A DNA stretch of 64,000 nucleotides from an uncultured Clostridium sp. (GCA_947648905.1 CANSPP010000003.1:62001-126000); one strand, 5' to 3'; shown: positions 37,292 through 45,987, counted from the first letter of the stretch. A program made the numbers and translations. Notes: generated by a model not told the origin, from the sequence alone.

Positions 37292-37729
37292 CTATTTTTT
37301 AAAATTGTCAGTCCAGTTAATTGTTCCGTCTGTTTGTACTGTTCCTTCAGCTTTTAAGTAATTTTTATCATCTTTACCTTGAATTACGATTTTAGAACTA
37401 GCATCAACATTTGCAAATTCTACATATGCACTAGTTGTTGTTACAGCTTTAGCTTTTGCATATACAGCACTTTGCTTAGTAAGTCCTGCAGTTTTATCTG
37501 CTTCTGCTGTTACGTATTCATTTTCAAAGAAATCACTTAACCCTTCTGATGCTGCTAAATTAACTTGGTCTTTTAAAGCTCCTATTTCATTAACAATTTT
37601 AGCATCTGATGCTCTTGTTAATATACCATTATCACCTGATAACATAGCGATTGCTACACCAGCTAATATTAAAAGAACGATAATTGTAATAACTAAAGCG
37701 ATAAGTGTTATACCTTTGTTATTTTTCAT
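37292..37729 (-). CDS. pilA: Major type IV pilin
   Basis: 145 aa. Leader MKNNKG, then ITLIALVITIIVLLILAGVAIAM. The mature N-terminal helix continues with LSGDNGILTRASDAK, a pattern frequent in Clostridia pilins. Ala/Lys/Thr-rich globular part. A strong hairpin directly follows the stop, which fits the main structural subunit being made in excess over pilD onward. Confidence 0.88.
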   Translation of the reverse strand: MKNNKGITLIALVITIIVLLILAGVAIAMLSGDNGILTRASDAKIVNEIGALKDQVNLAASEGLSDFFENEYVTAEADKTAGLTKQSAVYAKAKAVTTTSAYVEFANVDASSKIVIQGKDDKNYLKAEGTVQTDGTINWTDNFKK

Positions 37730-37818
37730 TTGTTTTTCACCCCTTTTCTTTTGATAAATTTTATTTGGCTTATCTTTATTATTAAAATAATTATAAAGAT
37801 AACGTTAATAACTAAATT

Positions 37819-38274
37819 TTATTTGGTTCCTGTATCTTGGAAAAACTGTCCACTAGATGATGTTACATTGCTTGAACTTGTATTTCCATTTGAGTTTAAA
37901 TTGCTATTGCTGTTTGAACCTTCATTATTGTTTGTTGTTCCATTACCTGAATTTGAATTTTGTGTTCCTGAATTTGTTGTTGTCTTTTCATATGATGCAA
38001 ATGGATTTGCTTTTCCAGGTTTGTAATTTTGTGTTCTTTGGAAATTATTCAAATCAGATGCATTAACTGTATAAGTCATTACAACTTGGCTATCGTCAAT
38101 ATGCTCTGACGCTGCTAATTCTTCTTTTGTCTCAGCTGGTATTGTATATGCAACTTCACTTGGCAAAGTTTTTGCTAATGGAACATATTTATATAATAGT
38201 ATTCCTAGAACAAGTATTATAGCTAAGCATAGCAATAATACTAGTATTAGTTCTTTAATAACTGACTTAACCAT
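37819..38274 (-). CDS. Pilus assembly accessory protein, PilP-like position
   Basis: 151 aa. One N-terminal membrane helix, a short region with YTVNASDLNNF and GKANPFASYE (recalling the RDPF segment of PilP), and a long Asn/Ser/Gly/Thr low-complexity tail. Position after PilM/N and PilO is that of PilP. Sequence similarity is too weak to be sure. Confidence 0.5.
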   Translation of the reverse strand: MVKSVIKELILVLLLCLAIILVLGILLYKYVPLAKTLPSEVAYTIPAETKEELAASEHIDDSQVVMTYTVNASDLNNFQRTQNYKPGKANPFASYEKTTTNSGTQNSNSGNGTTNNNEGSNSNSNLNSNGNTSSSNVTSSSGQFFQDTGTK

Positions 38275-38288
38275 TATTTTTCTCCTTT

Positions 38289-39017
38289 TTATCTTACAAC
38301 ATTACTGTTGCTTGTATTTGTTGTGTTTGTAGTATTAGTTGTGCTGTTTGTAGACGTTGAATTTGTAGTTGCATTTGTAGTTGTGTTTTCATTTGTTTCT
38401 CCATCTACTTCATTTGTATTTCTAGTAACTGTGTTGTTTATTTTTTCAATTGCTATATCTCTGCAAGTGAAGTTTGCTTCTAATGTTTCTCCTGTACTTG
38501 TAGGTTTCATATTGAAGTTTTCAATTTTAAATCCTAATGTGCTATCATTTTCAATTGCTGATATAAAATCTAATATTGAAATGTAGCTTCCTGTTACTGT
38601 GAATTTTATATTATATATTCCTTGTGCTGAGCCTGTTTCATAAACTATTTTTGCTTCAGCTCCTTGTTTTGTTGCATGGTTTCCTAGTTTTACCATTAAT
38701 GTTTCATTTTCGTATTTTTCAAGTTGATTAGCTGCTTGTATTTCTGAGCTTTCGCTTATCGCTGTCATATCTTCATAGTTTTTCTTTTCTTCTTTTAATT
38801 TTTTTGTATCTGTTGTAATATTATTTACAGCTTGCACATAGTCTTTTTCTGCTAGCTTTCCAGCCTCTTGGATTTTTTCATCCAATTGAGTGCTCTTTGC
38901 TTCTATACCTTTTATCCCAAGTATTTCTATTGAGCCTATGCTAATTCCTTGAACAAAGGTGTAAACAGAAAGACCTGCTAGTAATGCTATCAAAATTAAT
39001 ATTAATAATTTTTTCAT
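38289..39017 (-). CDS. pilO: PilO-like pilus alignment protein
   Basis: 242 aa. One N-terminal membrane helix, a coiled coil (about 38-105) and a ferredoxin-like fold (IKFTVTGSYISILDFISAIE, then LEANFTCRDIAIEKI). The tail of about 40 residues is almost pure Asn/Thr/Ser. It overlaps pilM-N by 4 bp and would pair with the PilN part. Confidence 0.78.
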   Translation of the reverse strand: MKKLLILILIALLAGLSVYTFVQGISIGSIEILGIKGIEAKSTQLDEKIQEAGKLAEKDYVQAVNNITTDTKKLKEEKKNYEDMTAISESSEIQAANQLEKYENETLMVKLGNHATKQGAEAKIVYETGSAQGIYNIKFTVTGSYISILDFISAIENDSTLGFKIENFNMKPTSTGETLEANFTCRDIAIEKINNTVTRNTNEVDGETNENTTTNATTNSTSTNSTTNTTNTTNTSNSNVVR

Positions 39018-40633
39018 GGCAATTCTCCTTCTATTGTTACTGCAACTACACCATCATCTTTTTGTCCTGCTGTTGATATAACATCATTTAGTATGATTTC
39101 TGTTTTTAGTTTTGCTATAAAATATCCTAATTGTTCATATTTGTTTGATTGAGCAGTAATTTTTATATGTTTTCCTGATGTATTATCAATTGAAGTTAAT
39201 TGAACACCTTCAGGAATTACTGACATTATTTGATTTAGTAAATTTGGAATTGCATTTCTTGTTCTTGTTCTATCTGTAATTCTATCATTTGCTTCTTCTA
39301 AATTTTTAATAAGTGTTGCATATTCATTTGTTCTTGTTTTTACTTTTTCGTCATCAGCTTTAGCAAGTAATATTTGCTGTTGTGTACTATTTATTGATTC
39401 TTTTGCTTCTTGCTCTTTCTTTTCCATTTGATTATTCAATAATATTGAAAATCCACTAAATATGACTAGTAAAACAAGTAGATATACTGCAATTCTAATT
39501 AATCCTTTTTCAGTTTTATCTAAACTTTGATTTAAATCCCATGTAAACCAACTACCAAGATTTTTTTGTTCTGATTTTGTTTTGTCTGGGTTTATTTCTA
39601 TTTTTAGCCAACCAGGAATTTTGTCTGAAAAGCTTTGTGCTTTAAAGTTCATTCCTGCAATTCCTTCGTTTAGTCCCATTAATGCTATAGATATAGCTGT
39701 ATTTACTTCCATATAATCTTTTATGCTAACGTCTTTTGTTTCTTTTACGAAATATGGTTTTAACATTTCACATTCTACTTCTGGCAAATATTCTTGGAAA
39801 TATAAATCCGCATTGTTTATTAGTGTTGCTGTACCTGTTAGGTATACTCTTTTTATTTTGTCTCCATTTGCATTTACTATTTTCTTTACTTGTCCTACTA
39901 TTGAATATAATGTAGGCATTATATCTTCTAAGTAATTTGTTTCGCTTTCTTGTAGTTCTTTTCCCTCTGATGTATATATTGTTGTATTTTTGCAAATTTC
40001 ATATGACTTTGAATAAGAGTTTTCTTTTATATTTATGCTATCTAGTATTTGACTACTTCCTTCTTCTAATATATCTATATTTGATACTTTATTATCTATA
40101 ATAGTTGTTATTGTCGTTTTGTCCTCTATATTAACTATTAAAGAGCCCTCATCTTTATTTGCTTTTATTAAGTTTGGAATTGACATAGATATAGGAGAGA
40201 TGTTTGTTAATTTATAGTCACTAAATTGTTGTGCTCTTTTGTTTAGTTCTATTTTATTGTCTGCAATATGAATTATTTTTATTTTTTCTTTGTCTAGTTG
40301 ATTATCTACAACTGCATATCTTGTTTCAAAAACGTTTGGATTATAGTTTTTGTCTAAACAATATGCATCAAATTCAGTCTTTATTGCTTTTTGCAAGTCA
40401 CTTTTTGTTATTAATGCAAACATATCAAAATAATTGTACATTTCTTCTGACAAGTTAATGCTAATAGGTGTTTTTTGGCTATATGTCTCTTCTATTATTT
40501 GTTTTATAGCTTCACCTATTTTGTCATAAAACTTAATTCCAAATGACTCAACTTTTAAATTGTCATGGTCTTTTGAAACTTTTGCATATTTGATTAAATG
40601 TTCTTCTATATATAGTCCTAAACAGTTTGACAT
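39014..40633 (-). CDS. PilM-PilN fusion protein
   Basis: 539 aa. An actin-like PilM half (about 1-350) has LGLYIEEHLIKYAKVS and KRVYLTGTATLINN. It is joined to a PilN half with one membrane helix (LIRIAVYLLVLLVIFSGFSI, about 380-400), a coiled coil and a ferredoxin-like domain (IPEGVQLTSIDNTSGKHIKI). In most species these are two proteins. It is first in the pilus operon. Confidence 0.85.
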   Translation of the reverse strand: MSNCLGLYIEEHLIKYAKVSKDHDNLKVESFGIKFYDKIGEAIKQIIEETYSQKTPISINLSEEMYNYFDMFALITKSDLQKAIKTEFDAYCLDKNYNPNVFETRYAVVDNQLDKEKIKIIHIADNKIELNKRAQQFSDYKLTNISPISMSIPNLIKANKDEGSLIVNIEDKTTITTIIDNKVSNIDILEEGSSQILDSINIKENSYSKSYEICKNTTIYTSEGKELQESETNYLEDIMPTLYSIVGQVKKIVNANGDKIKRVYLTGTATLINNADLYFQEYLPEVECEMLKPYFVKETKDVSIKDYMEVNTAISIALMGLNEGIAGMNFKAQSFSDKIPGWLKIEINPDKTKSEQKNLGSWFTWDLNQSLDKTEKGLIRIAVYLLVLLVIFSGFSILLNNQMEKKEQEAKESINSTQQQILLAKADDEKVKTRTNEYATLIKNLEEANDRITDRTRTRNAIPNLLNQIMSVIPEGVQLTSIDNTSGKHIKITAQSNKYEQLGYFIAKLKTEIILNDVISTAGQKDDGVVAVTIEGELP

Positions 40634-40754
40634 TTCCCATTTGTATGGTTCTAATATAGACCATACTCTCCTTTCTTTTATTTTCTCTTATGTTTTACAT
40701 TTGTTTCTTTTTTGTGTTATATTTTTATTTTTTGCTATTTAATAAAAAACATAC

Positions 40755-40770
40755 TTACATATATTTTACA
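40755..40770 (+). promoter_or_regulatory. TTACA pair with 11-bp spacing
   Basis: TTACA at 40755 and 40766, in the pilus operon leader, opposite in orientation to the upstream array. Two units only, so weak. Confidence 0.3.
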
Positions 40771-40813
40771 AAATTCTATTTTTTTCTTCTAAATATTTGT
40801 TAATTACATCTCT

Positions 40814-40841
40814 ATTTTATCTTTTATAATAAAAAAGTCAA
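40814..40841 (-). promoter_or_regulatory. Promoter of pilus operon
   Basis: Minus strand TTGACT (40841-40836), 16-bp spacer, TAAAAT (40819-40814). It leaves a leader of about 175 nt before pilM-N. Confidence 0.6.
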
Positions 40842-40856
40842 TATATTTAATGTAAC

Positions 40857-40883
40857 TGTAATTAAAATGTAATGTAATTGTAA
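40857..40883 (-). promoter_or_regulatory. TTACA array upstream of pilus promoter
   Basis: On the minus strand TTACA occurs at 40883-40879, 40872-40868 and 40861-40857, exactly 11 bp apart, with extra units at 40877-40873 and 40855-40851. It ends about 15 bp before the -35 box, where a PhoB/OmpR-type activator would bind. Confidence 0.6.
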
Positions 40884-40898
40884 CAATTGTTTTTTATC

Positions 40899-42255
40899 TT
40901 ATTTTTTTATCATCTTACATATAAAAAATCCATCGGTTTTTTCGTTTTGATATACTTGTAGAAAACCATTGCTTAAGAAGCTTTCAAAATAATTTTTTTC
41001 ATTTTTTGAAGCTTTTGGAAGTTCTATCTCTTCTATGCTAAAATTTGGATTTTTATCTAAAAACTTTCTTATTATATTCTCATTTTCTTCTTTTAAAATA
41101 CTACAAGTTGAATATACTAATTCTCCTTTTGCCTTTAAATACTTACTACATACTTCTAAAATTTGCAATTGTACTTTTGAAATTTCTTCTATATCTTCTT
41201 TTTTTCTTTGCCATTTGATATCTGGTTTTCTTTTTAACACACCTATCCCTAAGCACGGAACATCTAACAAAATCTTATCAAATTTTTCACAACTTTCTTC
41301 ATTATATATAGTAGCATCTTTTACTTTTGTTTTTATAATATCTATTCCTAGTCTCTTTGATGCTTCTTCTACAAGTTTTGTTCTATGAGTATGTATGTCC
41401 CAAGCTTCAATTTCAGCATTGTTTTCCACAATTTGTGCTAAATATGTGGTTTTTCCACCTGGTGCGCTACATGCATCTAATATTTTTTCTTGTTTTTTAG
41501 GATTTAAAATTATAGCTGTTAGCCCTGCAGCTTCATCTTGTACGCAAAATAACCCTTCTTTAAATTCTTTTAAATTTTCTATATTTTTTACTTTATTTAA
41601 AACTAAAAAGTCTTTTAAAATTCCGTTCTTCTACTTCTATTCCTTTTTGTTCTAGCATTTGTTTCAGTTCTTGTTTAGTTGTTTTTAGAGTGTTTACTCT
41701 TATAGAAAGTTTTGGTCTTATATTTGAATTTCTACAAATTTCTTCAACTACATCTTCATTTAATCCATCATTTAACAACTCTTGTATTATCCATTCTGGC
41801 ATTGATGTAGTTTTAGAAATTCTTTCAATATTATTTACTATTTTATTAAGTTCTTCAAAATCATCCTTTGTAACTTTTCTTAAAATTGCATTTGTAAATC
41901 CGCTACTACTCTTATGTCCGTATCTCTTACTTAAAGTTACCCCTTCATTCACTGCTGCTGATTTTGGTATTTTGTTCAAAAATATTATTTGATAAATACT
42001 CATTCTTAATATATTTAAAATCCAAGGCGAAATTTTCTTTAATCTTATTTTTGAATATTTTTTTATAATTTCATCTAATGTTAATTTCCAAGTTGTTACT
42101 CCATATACAATTTCTGAAATTAATCCAACATCTTTTACATTTAAATCTTTTCTGTTTTGATTTAGCATTTCATCTAGCGCAATATTGGAATATGCTTGTT
42201 CTTTGTCTATTTTATATAAAATTTTTAAAGCTAATTCTCTTGCTTTATCTACCAT
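40899..42255 (-). CDS. rsmB: 16S rRNA m5C967 methyltransferase RsmB (CGG +1 frameshift)
   Basis: Read through one +1 shift it is 451 aa, normal for RsmB. N-terminal NusB-like domain (ARELALKILYKIDKEQAY), then the methyltransferase with DEAAGLTA and DACSAPGGKTTYLA, DVPCLGIGVLKRKPDIKW and catalytic Cys in VYSTCSI. The zero frame stops at 41593 shortly after CGG 41623-41625. Skipping C gives VEEGILKDFLVLNKVKNIEN and joins the catalytic half. Divergent from the dodecin-spoVA operon. Confidence 0.9.
41623..41625 (-). other. CGG +1 recoding site in rsmB
   Basis: GAA GAA CGG AAT. Skipping C gives GAA GAA GGA ATT and continues into the catalytic domain; the zero frame ends ten codons later. Confidence 0.8.
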
Positions 42256-42384
42256 TATTTTTTCCCACTTTCTTATTTTTATTTTGTTAATTATATAATT
42301 TTTCTGTATTATTTTCTACTATTTTTGCATATTTTTTCTATCTTGTGGAAAAGATATTTTTAAAAGCTATTTTGGAGGTTTATT

Positions 42385-42603
42385 ATGGATATAAAAAAAC
42401 ATTTAATTATTACAGGAAACTCAACTGTTTCTTGGAAAGATGCTATTGTCAAAGCAATTACAGAAGCATCTAAAAGTATTGACTATATATCAGAAGTTAA
42501 AATTTTAGAACAAAGAGCAACTGTCGATGGCGATAAAATTAACGAATACTTTGTAGATTTAGATTTAAGTTTTGTTATCGACTTAAACAGAAAAGCTAAT
42601 TAA
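42385..42603 (+). CDS. Dodecin-like flavin-binding protein
   Basis: 72 aa. Matches dodecin: HLIITGNSTVSWKDAIVKAI, a YISEVKILEQRATVDGDKI strand pair and a final strand DLDLSFVID. Dodecins form hollow dodecamers that store or scavenge riboflavin and FMN. GGAGG precedes the ATG. spoVAC begins about 10-16 bp after its stop, so it appears to belong to the spoVA operon. Confidence 0.85.
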   Translation: MDIKKHLIITGNSTVSWKDAIVKAITEASKSIDYISEVKILEQRATVDGDKINEYFVDLDLSFVIDLNRKAN

Positions 42604-42612
42604 GGAGGTATA

Positions 42613-43086
42613 TTGAAAATGACAAACCCTTTAGAAACAAAACAAACTTATCAAGACTATGTGGACAAAAAATCCCCAAACTCCCCAATTCTAAAAAACT
42701 GTTTTTGGGCTTTCATAATTGGTGGAATAATCTGTTCAATTGGTCAAATCATTCTTAATATATGTAAAGAACGTGGACTTGATACACAAACTTCAGGTAC
42801 AATTGTTTCCATCATTTTAATTGGACTTGCAGCATTTTTAACAGGACTAAATATATTTAACAAACTTGGAAAAATTGCCGGAGCTGGTTCTTTAATTCCA
42901 ATTACAGGTTTTGCTAACTCAATCGTATCACCTGCTATGGAATATAAATCAGAAGGTTATGTAATGGGTGTTGGTGGAAAAATGTTCACTGTTGCTGGAC
43001 CAGTTTTAGTATTTGGTATTTCAGCATCCATCTTAGTTGGAATAATTTATTTAATATTCAACACTCAATCTATCACATTGGTATAA
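42613..43086 (+). CDS. spoVAC: Stage V sporulation protein AC
   Basis: Membrane subunit of the SpoVA channel that moves dipicolinic acid into the forespore and releases it at germination. About 155-157 aa with four or five helices. SPNSPILKNCFWAFIIGG near the N-terminus and GAGSLIPITGFANSIVSPA are family signatures. Either TTG 42613 or ATG 42619 could be the start behind AAGGAGG. Confidence 0.93.
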   Translation: MKMTNPLETKQTYQDYVDKKSPNSPILKNCFWAFIIGGIICSIGQIILNICKERGLDTQTSGTIVSIILIGLAAFLTGLNIFNKLGKIAGAGSLIPITGFANSIVSPAMEYKSEGYVMGVGGKMFTVAGPVLVFGISASILVGIIYLIFNTQSITLV

Positions 43087-43117
43087 GGGACATTTGGGGA
43101 CGTTTCTTTTTTGTCCC
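43087..43117. repeat. 31-bp palindromic repeat, family 1
   Basis: GGGACA/TGTCCC arms and GGGGACGTTTC core, starting right after the spoVAC stop and inside the spoVA operon. Confidence 0.8.
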
Positions 43118-43153
43118 AAAAATCCTGAAAACATATAAAAAGGAGATGATTTT

Positions 43154-44156
43154 TTGGAAAAGTTAGGTAAACAAACTATAAAATTTAATAATCCGCCAAC
43201 AATTACTGCTACTGCTAGTATAGTTGGTCCGAAGGAAGCTCAAGGTCCTTTAGCAAAATATTTCGACCAAACTTTGGATGATGAATTTTGGGGAGAAAAA
43301 ACTTGGGAAAAAGCTGAAAGTAAAATTATAAAAGAAACTGTAAATACTGTTGTTACAAAGTCAGGTATTAGTAGCAATGAAATTGATTGCTTATTTGCAG
43401 GTGATTTATTAAACCAATGTATTTCTTCTAGTTTTGGTTTAAGAGAAGTTGGTGTTCCATTTTTTGGAGTTTTTGGGGCTTGTTCAACTTTTGTTGAATC
43501 TATGAGTCTAGGTGCAATTGCAGTTGAAGGTTTTGCAAACAATGTAGTTTGTGCAACTTCTAGTCACTTTTGTAGTGCAGAAAAGCAATTTAGATTTCCG
43601 TTAGAATTAGGAAACCAAAGACCTCAAACAAGTCAATGGACTGTTACAGGTAGTCGGTGCTGTTGTTCTATCCAAGAATGGAAATGGTCCGTTTATTACT
43701 CATATTACTCCTGGAAAGATTATAGATATGGGTATTAAAGACGCAAATAATATGGGCGCTGCTATGGCTCCAGCATTTGTCGATACTCTAATTACACACT
43801 TTTTGGATACTGGTAGAAATCCTAGTTATTATGATGCAATAATAAGTGGTGATTTAGGACATGTTGGTAAAGATATAGCAATTGACCTTGCAAAAACTCA
43901 AGGTTACAATATTAAATCAAATTATAATGATTGCGGTGTTTTGATTTTTGATAAAAATGCACAAGATACTCATGCAGGTGGTAGTGGTTGTGCTTGCTGT
44001 GGTACAGTATTTTCTGGATATTTGTTTAAGCAATTACAAGATAAAAAATATAAAAAGATATTGCTAATCGCAACTGGTGCATTGACTAATTCAACTACTA
44101 GTCAACAAGGTGAAAGTATTCCTGGTATTGCACACGCAATTAGTATTGAACTATGA
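43154..44156 (+). CDS. spoVAD: Stage V sporulation protein AD (CGG +1 frameshift)
   Basis: Thiolase-like soluble SpoVA subunit that binds dipicolinic acid. Read through one shift it is 333 aa, the family norm. FGVFGACSTFVESMSLGA and SHFCSAEKQFRFPLE are conserved. The zero frame reads CGG at 43655-43657 and soon stops. Skipping C gives QWTVTGSGAVVLSKNGN and continues through ISGDLGHVGKDIA and HAGGSGCACC. The start is TTG 43154 behind AAGGAGATGA. Confidence 0.92.
43655..43657 (+). other. CGG +1 recoding site in spoVAD
   Basis: GGT AGT CGG TGC. Skipping C 43655 gives GGT AGT GGT GCT, the conserved TGSGA of SpoVAD. Confidence 0.85.
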
Positions 44157-44169
44157 AAGGAGAAAAAAT

Positions 44170-44562
44170 ATGGATATAAATTGGGCTAATGTTTTTAATT
44201 GGATGATGTTACTTAAATGTTTTGTAACTGGTGGAATTATTTGTATAATTGGTCAAATTTTAATTGACAAAACTAAACTTACACCTGCTAGAATATTAGT
44301 TATATTTGTTACTACTGGAGCTATCCTAGGTGGCATTGGAGTATATCAATATCTAGTTGATTTTGCTGGCGCTGGCGCTACTGTTCCACTTACTGGTTTT
44401 GGATATAATCTAGCTAAAGGTGCTATTGAAGGAGTTAAAGAAAGTGGATTAGTCGGTGCTTTTACAGGTGGTGTTAAGGCATCTGCTGGTGGTATTGCAG
44501 CCGCTGTATTCTTTGGTTATCTTGCTGCTCTTATTTCTAAACCTAAAATGAAAAAACAATAA
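44170..44562 (+). CDS. spoVAE: Stage V sporulation protein AE
   Basis: Membrane subunit of the SpoVA channel. 130 aa with four helices; TGGIICIIGQILIDKTKLTP and FAGAGATVPLTGFGYNLAKG are family signatures. The ATG at 44170 follows AAAGGAG, 13 bp after the spoVAD stop. The homologous helix GAGS/TVPLTGF also occurs in spoVAC. Confidence 0.94.
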   Translation: MDINWANVFNWMMLLKCFVTGGIICIIGQILIDKTKLTPARILVIFVTTGAILGGIGVYQYLVDFAGAGATVPLTGFGYNLAKGAIEGVKESGLVGAFTGGVKASAGGIAAAVFFGYLAALISKPKMKKQ

Positions 44563-44572
44563 AAAACGCACA

Positions 44573-44612
44573 AAAAAATCGCTATTGGATTTTTCTCTAA
44601 TAGCGTTTTTTA
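44573..44612. terminator. Bidirectional terminator
   Basis: CGCTATT pairs with AATAGCG, with A- and T-runs, between the convergent spoVAE and rplT. Confidence 0.8.
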
Positions 44613-44619
44613 TATTTAA

Positions 44620-44970
44620 TTATGCTTTTTTTGCAATTTCTGCAATTTCTGTAAATGCTTTTGGATCTGTTACAGCTATTTCAGCTAACATTTTTCTATT
44701 TATTGTTACATTAGCTTTTTTTAATCCAGCTATCATTTTGCTATATGTTGTTCCATTCATTCTAGCTGCTGCATTAATTCTTGCTATCCATAATTTTCTG
44801 AAATTACTTTTCTTATCTTTTCTTCCTACATATGCATATGATAAAGATTTCATAACTGCTTGGTTTGCATTTCTGAATCTGTAACTTTTTGCTCCGTAGT
44901 AACCTTTAGCTTGTTTTAATATTTTTTTGTGTCTTGCTCTTGTTGTTCTTCCTGATTTTACTCTTGCCAT
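44620..44970 (-). CDS. rplT: 50S ribosomal protein L20 (bL20)
   Basis: 116 aa. [39 protein letters not shown] and [13 protein letters not shown] are conserved. Besides its structural role L20 represses its own operon in Firmicutes by binding the infC leader. Last gene of infC-rpmI-rplT. Confidence 0.97.
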   Translation of the reverse strand: MARVKSGRTTRARHKKILKQAKGYYGAKSYRFRNANQAVMKSLSYAYVGRKDKKSNFRKLWIARINAAARMNGTTYSKMIAGLKKANVTINRKMLAEIAVTDPKAFTEIAEIAKKA

Positions 44971-44995
44971 TTATTTCACCTTCCTATTTCTAATT

Positions 44996-45199
44996 TTAGT
45001 TACCATATGGTAATAATTTTTTAATTGTATTTTCGCATGTTTTATCTGCATATCCGTTTTGGATTTTTCCTGATTTCTTTTGTCTTTTTGTTTTATTTGC
45101 TAATAAATGTCTTCTGTTTGATTTTGTTCTTTTTACTTTTCCTGTTGCTGTTAAAGAATATCTTTTCTTTGCAGCTTTGTTTGTTTTTAATTTTGGCAT
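44996..45199 (-). CDS. rpmI: 50S ribosomal protein L35 (bL35)
   Basis: 67 aa. MPKLKTNKAAKKRYSLTATG and HLLANKTKRQKK are family signatures. AAAGGAG precedes the ATG. Confidence 0.96.
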   Translation of the reverse strand: MPKLKTNKAAKKRYSLTATGKVKRTKSNRRHLLANKTKRQKKSGKIQNGYADKTCENTIKKLLPYGN

Positions 45200-45219
45200 A
45201 ACTTTAAACTCCTTTCATT

Positions 45220-45250
45220 TGTCCAATTGGGGACGTTTCTTTTTTGGACA
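45220..45250. repeat. 31-bp palindromic repeat, family 1
   Basis: TGTCCA/TGGACA arms and GGGGACGTTTC core inside the infC-rpmI gap, close to the rpmI ribosome binding site. Confidence 0.8.
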
Positions 45251-45318
45251 TTTTGTCCATTTTCGGACTTTTTCGTTTTGTCCGTTTATTTTTTATATAT
45301 TCGCCTTTGTTTACAGTT

Positions 45319-45834
45319 CTATTTATCTGCTTTTTTGGCTAAAATTATAAACATATTTCTACCTTCTAATTTAGGTTTCTTTTCAACAGTTGATACATCT
45401 TCTAATTCTTCAATAAATTTGTTTAGAACTGCTTCTCCTGCTTTTGAGTTATTAACTTCTCTTCCCCTAAATCTAACAGTAATTTTAACTTTGTTTCCAT
45501 CAGTTAAAAATTTTCTTGCATTTTTAGATTTGAAACCAAAGTCATGTTCCTCGATATTTGGAGTAACTCTTAGTTCTTTTACTTCTAAAACTTTTTGCTT
45601 TTTCTTAGCTTCTTTTTCTTTCTTAGCTTGCTCAAATTTGTATTTTCCATAGTTCATTATTTTACAAACCACTGGATTTGCATTTGGAGCAACTAACACT
45701 AAGTCTAAGTTCTTTTCTTCAGCCTTTTCTAAAGCCTCGTTTATTGAAATAACTCCTAATTTTTCTCCGTTTTCTCCTATTAGTTGTACTTCTTTTGCTC
45801 TAATTTGTCTGTTGATTGGTAATTCTTGTTTTAT
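45319..45834 (-). CDS. infC: Translation initiation factor IF-3, ATA start
   Basis: 171 aa. INRQIRAKEVQLIGENGEKL near the N-terminus, NPVVCKIMNYGKYKFEQAKK, and the C-terminal domain ELRVTPNIEEHDFGFK and KVKITVRFRGRE. No ATG lies at the expected start. ATA at 45832-45834 sits eight bases behind GGAGG. infC commonly starts with AUU/AUA/AUC because IF-3 rejects such codons, giving autoregulation. The longer reading from 45903 runs through leader sequence. Confidence 0.93.
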   Translation of the reverse strand: MKQELPINRQIRAKEVQLIGENGEKLGVISINEALEKAEEKNLDLVLVAPNANPVVCKIMNYGKYKFEQAKKEKEAKKKQKVLEVKELRVTPNIEEHDFGFKSKNARKFLTDGNKVKITVRFRGREVNNSKAGEAVLNKFIEELEDVSTVEKKPKLEGRNMFIILAKKADK

Positions 45835-45897
45835 AAAAAACACCTCCAATAATAAAAAAATTTGACTTTTGTTACAAGCCAAATTCAAAAATAACAC

Positions 45898-45913
45898 TGA
45901 CAAAGGTTTGTCA
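45898..45913. promoter_or_regulatory. Palindrome TGACAAA-GG-TTTGTCA, copy 1
   Basis: 7-bp arms with two central bases in the infC leader, identical to the copy at 46001-46016 over the -35 box. Confidence 0.6.
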
Positions 45914-45987
45914 TAATTATTTAATTTCTAACCTTTTTCCCTGTTTGGATAAGGTGAGAAGTTTGACTTCTTCTTGTAACGAATATT

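Noticed and set aside
42300..42384. Forespore SigG promoter before the dodecin gene
   Set aside because: A GCATA-like -35 can be seen but no CATACTA-like -10 at the right distance, so no call was made.
5556..44156. Reading the six split genes as pseudogenes or assembly errors
   Set aside because: Every break is the same single extra C in front of GG in an in-frame CGG. Errors or decay would not choose one codon nine times, and no other frame break was seen in the window. Raw reads should still be checked.
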